Source: Blattamonas nauphoetae (lineage: Eukaryota; Preaxostyla; Oxymonadida). From it: a stretch of DNA of 64,000 nt. Shown piece after piece: positions 57,201-64,000 of this stretch. The DNA lies in assembly GCA_033064195.1 (NCBI GenBank), contig JARBJD010000091.1:124001-188000 (forward strand), read 5' to 3'. Under the pieces are notes generated by a model, which was given only the letters and a program-made list of their open reading frames with translations, made no database searches and had not been told where the DNA came from. Within the stretch, counting starts at the first letter, position 1; the number at the start of each line of letters is the position of its first letter. The position numbers and the translations under genes are program-made.

Positions 57201-60200
57201 ATGTCCGAAGAGGAATACTCGAGGATTGTCATCGCCAATCTCAGACCCAAAAAGTACAAAAACAATAAAATATCAAATTGTCATTATAAGCCCTGGACCT
57301 TCGCTCCGAAATGGATTCTCAGGCAACTCACGTATTCATTGGTTTTAAATGCTTTCAAATCTCCAGGTTTTCGTGTAATATCTATTTTATAATTATCGGA
57401 ATCATCCAATCCTTCCCTGAGTCTGCTCAAATCAATTCGGTATCGTCCACGTTTTGAATCAGTTCTCATCAACCAGGCTGGAACATGGATTCCAATCGCC
57501 CTAATCTTTCTTTTATCAATTGCAACGGAGCTCTTTGATGTGTTGCGGATTTATAAAGTCGACAAGAAGTACAATGCTAAACGATGGTTTAGTGTCCTCA
57601 ATCGAGGAAGATGGATTTCAATGCCATCTAAAAGCATTCATCCTGGTGATCTCGTGAGACTCAATCGTGGAGATCACATACCTGCTGATTTAGTACTTCT
57701 AGCTTCTTCCAACAATGACAGAACAGCCTATATTGACACGACAAACATCACTGGAGAAGTTAACTCTCGACAAGTTTTTATCCCAACCACAGAGGAGGAA
57801 AGTGGAACGTCGCTGGGGCAAACACCCGATGAAGCCCACTGGAGTGCCTGCTCGTGCCTTGTAAAAACGACAGAACCGAATGGAGAGATGGACGAATTCT
57901 CAGGCATTTTTTGTGCAGAATCTGCAGAAAAAGCATTAGACCAACGAACTCGGATGGACAGTAAGGTTTCTGCTGCGAAAGCCTCTGAAAAAACATATAT
58001 TTCGATGGAAAGACTGAAGGCCATCGCTCGAAACTCACATGCCAAAGGACAACCTCTCACAATCGATAATCTCCTCCTACAGGATTCCACCCTCACCCAT
58101 ACTGATTGGGCCATAGGAATGGTGATTTTTGCTGGAAATGAGACCAAAGTTGGATTCGCCAAAGGAAAACCACGACAAAAATCTTCAAGATTTCAGATGT
58201 TCTTCTCTGGAATCTGTATCGTTCTCTCTGTCCTTACATTGATCTTTAGCTTGATCAATGGATTAAGTTTGCCAACTATTTCTCACTCATTGTCTCAGTT
58301 GGTTTTGGTTACTTTATGCAACCACATGCTCATTCATATCTCCATTACAGCACTTTATCCAAAGGTAACAAATGGCTCTCTGCCAGCTTACTGTTTCGTT
58401 CAATCACATTATATTCTGCAACGATTCCAATTCCGCTCAAAGCAACGCTCGATATAGCAACTCTGATCTCTTCGCTTCTTATTGGTTTTGATCTTCGAAC
58501 GAAACTCAAGAAAAAGGATAAAAGCGAGGAATTTGACATGACCCCTCAGAGACCTGGGCAAAAAACCACGCTTCATCAATCAACTCTCCAATATAGTGAA
58601 GTATCCAAAACAGATGAGGAAGAAAAGAAAGATGAGCTCAAAAGAAAACACAAAGGTGTTGCCAGACGGTCATGTCTCTCAACAGAACTTGGATTAGTGA
58701 CACATGTCCTTACCGACAAGACAGGAACACTAACTCAAACAAAAATGGTGTTTTGTGGGTGCACAATTGGAGATGAGGTATTTGGGCCAGATACTATCGA
58801 TAATTTTCTTACGTATGAAGCAACCCGTGATCCTGCTGACCCTGAATCACCTCTCGAAAAAGAAAGCTCACTGAAAGGATTAATTGAACGAAATGATCTC
58901 GAAGCCTTGGATTTCTTCCGAACACTTGCACTATGCCATTCAATTCAATCATATCCAAAGTTTTTTCCTTTCTACTTCCTTCATTCACCTCTCTAGACAA
59001 ATCTCTCAACAAGAAACTCTCTTCTCATCGACAAACCCCGAAGAAACGGCTCTCTTCCAAGTTGCATCCAACCTTGGAGTTCGTTTCACTGAACGCAACA
59101 ATGCAACGAATCTTTTGAAGCTGAACATCACCCCAGCAGACACGTCTCTCTTCAACTTCGGTGCTTTCCATCGAAATGAATACTTCAGACTCATCGACGT
59201 CGTCCCGTTCGAATTCCAGAACGATATGATAGTTGTCTGCATGCAAACCGTCGAAAACAAAGCAGAAGATGGAAAACGACAGCCACATGAAGTCGACGAA
59301 ACCAAACCTGTTCTCCTCTTTGTGAAAGGATATGCAGATGCGATCCTTCCAAAATGTATCGATGTCGACATCACCACACGCTTGAATTATTCCGACATCA
59401 ACAAATACAAACGACGGGTCGTTCCTCCAAACAAATCACGAAACCAGCGAATGAGAAAAATGTCGAACCAATACAGCTCACATGGACTTCGCACGTTCGT
59501 CATTGCGAAAAGAGTTATGTCAGCACAGGAATTCTACGCGTGGAGCAAGGGCATCCATGATTCCGCGACTCAATTCCAGAACAGGCCAAGACAACGAGCA
59601 CAAGCGTTGAACAGACTTGACTGGAACCTCCTTCCGCTTGGAGTGACAGCAGTTGCTGACTTGTTGGAAGATGGCGCGCCTGAACTGATTAGAGACATGC
59701 AACGAGCGGGAATTCGGGTGTGGATGGTCACTGGAGATCAGAAACAGAGTGCTCTGAAAACTGGCGAGTTAGCAAAACTTGTCACAGGGAACATCATCGA
59801 GCTCAAAGCCACAAAAGAGAACCTGACTGGACGAATCAAAATCGAGGATGTGATCAAGACTCAACTCAGACCATTCCGATGCATCCAACAGGACGAAGAA
59901 GAGTGTGGGACACCACTAAAACTCCCTCGTCCCTTCACATTCTTAATCAACGGATACACTCTCGAATACATGATCAAGTCAGATGATCTCCAGAGGGACA
60001 TGTCGGAGATTATCAAACACGCTGATTCACTCATCTGTTATCGTGCGAGTCCTGAACAGAAGGCACTACTCACAACGTTCCTTCGGAGATTGAGGTTGTC
60101 GCCGCTTGTGTCTGATGTCGATTTGGTGGGCTTGATGGATGAAGACGACAAAATGAGAAAAGAGAAACGAATGAAGTCAAAAGAAGCTGATCGAACCTTC

Positions 60201-61964
60201 GCAAGAACGTCAGCGGCTGCCTCTGATGAAGTCGGGACAACACACAATAAACTCGCCGAGCTGGAAAGGAGGTTTCTTGTTGAAGATGACGTGGAGATGG
60301 AGTACGAAGAGAAGAGGCTGATGCAAAAGCTGCGATACGATGCGTGGGTTGAATCGAAATACATTTCCAGCCACACTCGGTTTGACGAGGCGATTGTTGA
60401 AGCTTACGATGAAGACGAGGAGCTGGATAATACACTGTTAAAGATCCAGCAAGGAGCACAGACACATCAATCCAAGACAGACACAGATTGGGAGGGCCAC
60501 CAGTTCATCGACATGCTCTTTCAGAATGAAGCCACTCATCTGGAACAACGTCCACTCGACTATACTCGGAATGCCTTCTTCACCACAACGACAACACGAC
60601 GAAAGGATGTGTACGTGTCAAGCGAGGATGACCTCTCGTCAAACTCGGGAACGAGTCCAGAACCGGGTGACTCGATTGAGAACGACCCAGACAAGGAACG
60701 GAATATGATCGACGTGTCAAAAGTGGTTCATTGGACAGTGACCCAGGACTGCACGAAGGAGAGCAAGTTCAAACCAATCAATATGAAAGCAAGATGGTTC
60801 CCACAAAGCGGATTCACGAAATTGTTCACAAATCGCAACTATCCCGTCGTTCTTGCAATCGGGGATGGAAGCAACGATGTTGGTATGATCCGTGCCGCCG
60901 ACATCGGAGTGGGGATCAGGACCATCCGAGGACAACAAGCATCGATCGCCGGAGACTACTCCGTCCTCTCTTTCGGAGCTCTCCGAACCCTCCTCTTCCA
61001 TCATGGCCGAAACACATATCGAACAATGTCGTTTACAGTGCTCTTCTCTTTATTCAAGTCCCTCATGATCATCGTCATTCAGGGTCTCTACAACATGACG
61101 TCAACATTCGAGTCATCCACCAGCTTCATCGGCGGAACAATGGAAATGATGTACTTGTGGCTCTTCACATCTCTCCCCATCCTCGCCTACCACACTGTTG
61201 ACAGAGATGTCGCACCCAAATTTAGCGAAAACAATCCCCAACTGTATCGACTCTCCCAACGTCAGAAATATCTCAACTGGAGCAAGCTTCTCATTTGGGA
61301 GCTCCGTGCGATCTGGTCTGCTGGAGTTGTCTTCCTCTTTGTTTTCTTTGCTTATTGGGACACAGACACAACCTCTCCACAAGTTTCTGGGGTTGCGTAC
61401 ATGTCCTTGTTTCTGATTCAAACTGTCACCCTGCTCGAGAACACTCACACCCTCCAATTCATCCAAATCATCGTCCTCGTCCTCTCCTCGATCCTCCCAA
61501 TCATCATCATCCTCATCGATTCATACACATCCTACAAAATAACGCACATTGGTGTCTTTCAAGAAGTCTTTGGAAGTGGGTTGAGTTATGCTGTGATGAT
61601 CTCCTCCACGATCGTCGCTGTATCTGTCCCACACCTTATCCTTCGGATTATTCGGTGTGTCCAGCACAAGAAAGTTCATCGAACCGCACTAGCAAATCAT
61701 CAGGACGAGTTGTGGATCGCTGAGATGGACACACTCACGACACACATCAGAAAGAAGACCGATGAGCTTTTGGAGAAACAAGGAAAACAAGCCCAGAAAG
61801 CCTCAGCTCAAAGTCAAGGAAACACAAAGTCCCCTCCAAACCCAACTGATGAGCCACAAGTGAATGTCAAGCCCAATCCAAATGAGGGACAAGATGATTC
61901 AAAATCGGTGAAATCAGCGAGTATTCGGTCAACACGGTCGCCTAAATCTCGCTCCCAAATCTAA
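57201..61964 (+). CDS. P4-ATPase (phospholipid flippase)
   Basis: A P4-type ATPase that would move phospholipids to the cytoplasmic leaflet. Five exons: 57201-57331, 57367-57439, 57477-58266, 58299-58959, 58997-61964; introns 35, 37, 32 and 37 nt. The product is 1,540 residues, longer than the usual 1,100-1,300. Motifs: SFPESAQINS in the first membrane hairpin; ITGEVN in the actuator domain where P4 enzymes have DGET; PIPLKATLDI in M4 (usual PISL); DKTGTLTQTKM, the phosphorylated Asp; KGYADAILPK; MVTGDQKQSALKTGELA; and AIGDGSNDVGMIRAADIGVG. About ten membrane helices are seen, six after the P domain. Acidic and basic inserts in the nucleotide-binding domain (about 60130-60720) account for the extra size. 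The tail is Lys/Pro-rich. Confidence 0.92.
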
Positions 61965-62071
61965 ACACACTTTGAAGCATGTTTTTTTAATCTACTATTC
62001 ATTGGTTGCATTTCACACCATCTTTCTTTCCCATTTTTTGATTCGCGCCTTTTTTATTTTTCTCGGTTTTT

Positions 62072-63217
62072 ATGTCAAATACAATAAAACCATCACCTGA
62101 AAAAGGGTGTTTATCTGACAGTGCACAACAAATTAGTGATAATTCCACGAAACATACGAAGTTGACGAAGGACAAGCTCGGAACTCGAACTTACTCTTCA
62201 ACTCTCTCGTTTGCTTTGGCAAAGGCTCGAAGAAAGAAAGGAGAGACGTATGAAGAGATATACAAAGATTTTCCGGAGTATTTTGGCAACCTATCTCCCC
62301 CAAAATCAAAATCAACACCAACGAACGTTGACGAGGCCACACTTGTAAAATCAATTCTTCGTCCGGATAATACACCCAATAAATCGCACAAACAAGCTCG
62401 AATATCTTTTTCCCCGGTTGAACAACCAACAGAAAAAGTCGAACAACAAAACCCAGTTCGCCCACCTCGAAACCGTCCTCCTGTCGTGGTAAAAGCGTCT
62501 CAAACTATTCCAAAACCGTCAAATCAAAATACAATTCAACTTCCAAAATCTGTTCTTGATCAAGGAAAACTCAGGTTAAATCCAAACAGAGATCTCACCA
62601 CCCCAAAAACTATCCTCGATACTCCCAAAGTATCTCTGCATGAACCAACAGAAGATACACACAATCAAAATGGGATTGCCACTCCTTCACGTACCTTTCA
62701 AACTCAGCCCATTCAACTCACACCATCTCGTCAATTTCCAACGAAAGATCCCTCACCCACGGGACACTACTGCTCGTGTTGTGCTGGATTTCCACAGAAA
62801 AAAGATTCACTCCAGCCATCACACATAGCTACTAAGAAGCAGAAATTATCAAGATCAACCTCAAATATCCCGCTTCCTCTCTCCGATTACACCTACACAT
62901 CATCCTCCACCTTCTCCTCTTTCCTTCAGACTTACAAGCTATCAGCCCCAACCACTCTTCGACAACCATCTCCAACTCTCAATAAGGTCATTCCAAGCGA
63001 ATATCCACTCCAGCGTCGCACAGAACATCTCATCGAACAGTGCATCTCGACAAGCCTCGTCGATAATCTCCCGTCACAGCCCCATTCACTGAATAATCAT
63101 TCATATCAGCCCCCGGAACATCTTCCATCTCGTCTTCTCACTTCATCCAACCAACTCCAAACATACACCTCACCTTTCTCACTCAAAAAGAGACCCATCA
63201 GCCAGGACAATGGATAA
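62072..63217 (+). CDS. Disordered basic protein, function unknown
   Basis: A single-exon open frame of 381 codons, Ser/Pro/Thr/Lys/Gln-rich and probably unfolded. The only structured-looking part is near the N-terminus (TLSFALAKARRKKGETYEEI, YKDFPEYFG). ARISFSP, after KSILRP, fits the RVxF-type short motif by which proteins dock on protein phosphatase 1; this is a weak pattern and only a suggestion. HYCSCCAG is a small Cys cluster. ATG at 62072 sits 107 bp after the flippase stop, so intergenic space is tight. No homolog was recognised. Confidence 0.6.
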   Translation: MSNTIKPSPEKGCLSDSAQQISDNSTKHTKLTKDKLGTRTYSSTLSFALAKARRKKGETYEEIYKDFPEYFGNLSPPKSKSTPTNVDEATLVKSILRPDNTPNKSHKQARISFSPVEQPTEKVEQQNPVRPPRNRPPVVVKASQTIPKPSNQNTIQLPKSVLDQGKLRLNPNRDLTTPKTILDTPKVSLHEPTEDTHNQNGIATPSRTFQTQPIQLTPSRQFPTKDPSPTGHYCSCCAGFPQKKDSLQPSHIATKKQKLSRSTSNIPLPLSDYTYTSSSTFSSFLQTYKLSAPTTLRQPSPTLNKVIPSEYPLQRRTEHLIEQCISTSLVDNLPSQPHSLNNHSYQPPEHLPSRLLTSSNQLQTYTSPFSLKKRPISQDNG

Positions 63218-63630
63218 CATTTTTTGTCTCTCTCGCTTCCCTTCAGTTGATGCATAAACAACCGTATTTTCCAAATATTCAGAGACAAATCTTCAGCTCA
63301 GAGCGATAATTTTGGAATGAATCCCTTTATGAATATCAAGAGAACGGTGTTTTCTGGGTTTGAGGGAGAAATTACAAACAAAAGACACTAAATTACACGC
63401 GCACGCTAACGTCCACGTGAAATTTGCGTTAATTTTGTCTATTTCCATCTCTAAACAGCCAACACAGTGTTCTGTTCATTTTGTCCAATCTGTTAGTGTA
63501 AACCAAAATTCTGATCTGAATACAAAAACCGTCTGAACTCTCCAATGAATGGAGTGGAGGTTGTTAACCCTAAAATGACTCCTCATCACCCAACAAAGCC
63601 GATAAGAAAGCCAGATCAGACAGATCGAAG
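63218..63630. other. Intergenic region at the right end
   Basis: AT-rich, no gene or RNA recognised. It precedes a possible gene start at 63631. Confidence 0.45.
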
Positions 63631-64000
63631 ATGACTCCGAATGATCCTTTCGCCAAGATCATTGTTTGGGCCAGTTGTGATCTCAAGGAACGTGTTGGAA
63701 GGAATCCAGTCGGGACGGAGTGTCATATCAATCGAGTCCGAAGAAAGTGGCTGTTGTTGACTCAAGTGACCACTCGAAGAAGACAAGGAGCACATCGAAA
63801 GCCAGTAGTCAAAAAGAAAAATCTGCAAAGAAAGCTGCCAATCCATTTGGAAAGAAGAAATTAATAAAAAAGCAGAGAAAAGAATGAAACAAAGGAAATT
63901 ACGAAATAGTCAACAGAGAAACGCAGATTTGGGCAAAGAATTCAACAAGCTCGCACAGACAGTCGAGAAAAAGAAGCCTGTTGCAAAGAAATCAACTCTA
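63631..64000 (+). CDS. Possible lysine-rich gene cut by the right edge
   Basis: ATG at 63631 opens MTPNDPFAKIIVWAS. After a likely intron ending at CCAG near 63708, another frame reads VSYQSSPKKVAVVDSS and then SAKKAANPFGKKKLIKKQ, a basic, low-complexity style seen in nucleolar or ribosome-assembly proteins. A further frame continues MKQRKLRNSQQRNADLGKEF up to the edge. I could not phase these pieces with certainty. The gene is incomplete and unassigned. Confidence 0.3.

Overview
This window is nuclear DNA of a flagellate-type protist. It is densely packed with eukaryotic genes on both strands. Canonical GT-AG introns can be placed by homology in most small genes, many only 23-40 nt long, and TAA, TAG and TGA all act as stops. 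The mix fits a free-swimming or gut-dwelling metamonad: 14-3-3, ARL6/BBS3, importin alpha, RUVBL1, LST8, CDC14, a kinesin, an ALFY/WDFY3-like BEACH protein, a P4-ATPase, a giant beta-helix surface protein with a kinase-like tail, and many Tc1/mariner, pogo and MULE DNA transposons. My best guess is Preaxostyla (oxymonad, Blattamonas-like). That is inference from style, not a database match.

Layout. 1-4.9 kb holds four host genes on the + strand: the 3' end of OLA1/YchF, 14-3-3, ARL6-like and importin-alpha-like. 5.6-17.5 kb is a transposon island: a nearly intact mariner with 335-bp inverted repeats, a broken pogo/CENP-B-type transposase with a head-to-head partial copy, a broken MULE next to an unrecognised transposon ORF, pogo and mariner scraps, a broken Tc1, and a 594-bp MITE flanked by TA. 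17.8-19.5 kb is a helical-repeat gene (+). 20.4-31.6 kb is an uninterrupted 3,724-residue minus-strand gene for a giant single-pass surface protein. 32-38.1 kb carries RUVBL1 (-), an unknown membrane-associated protein (+), a poorly resolved stretch and LST8 (-). 38.3-43.2 kb holds CDC14 (+) and a kinesin (+). 43.4-57.1 kb is a 4,532-residue BEACH-WD40-FYVE protein (+). 57.2-62 kb is a P4-ATPase (+). 62.1-63.2 kb is a disordered basic protein (+), and a lysine-rich fragment touches the right edge.

How the genes relate. There are no operons; neighbours are independent eukaryotic genes. Several belong to membrane traffic and cilium/cytoskeleton biology (ARL6, kinesin, BEACH-FYVE, P4-ATPase, 14-3-3) and several to growth and cell cycle control (LST8/TOR, RUVBL1, CDC14). 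The giant beta-helix protein is the least ordinary host gene: eight CG...C-headed modules outside, one transmembrane helix, and a catalytically empty kinase-like lobe inside.
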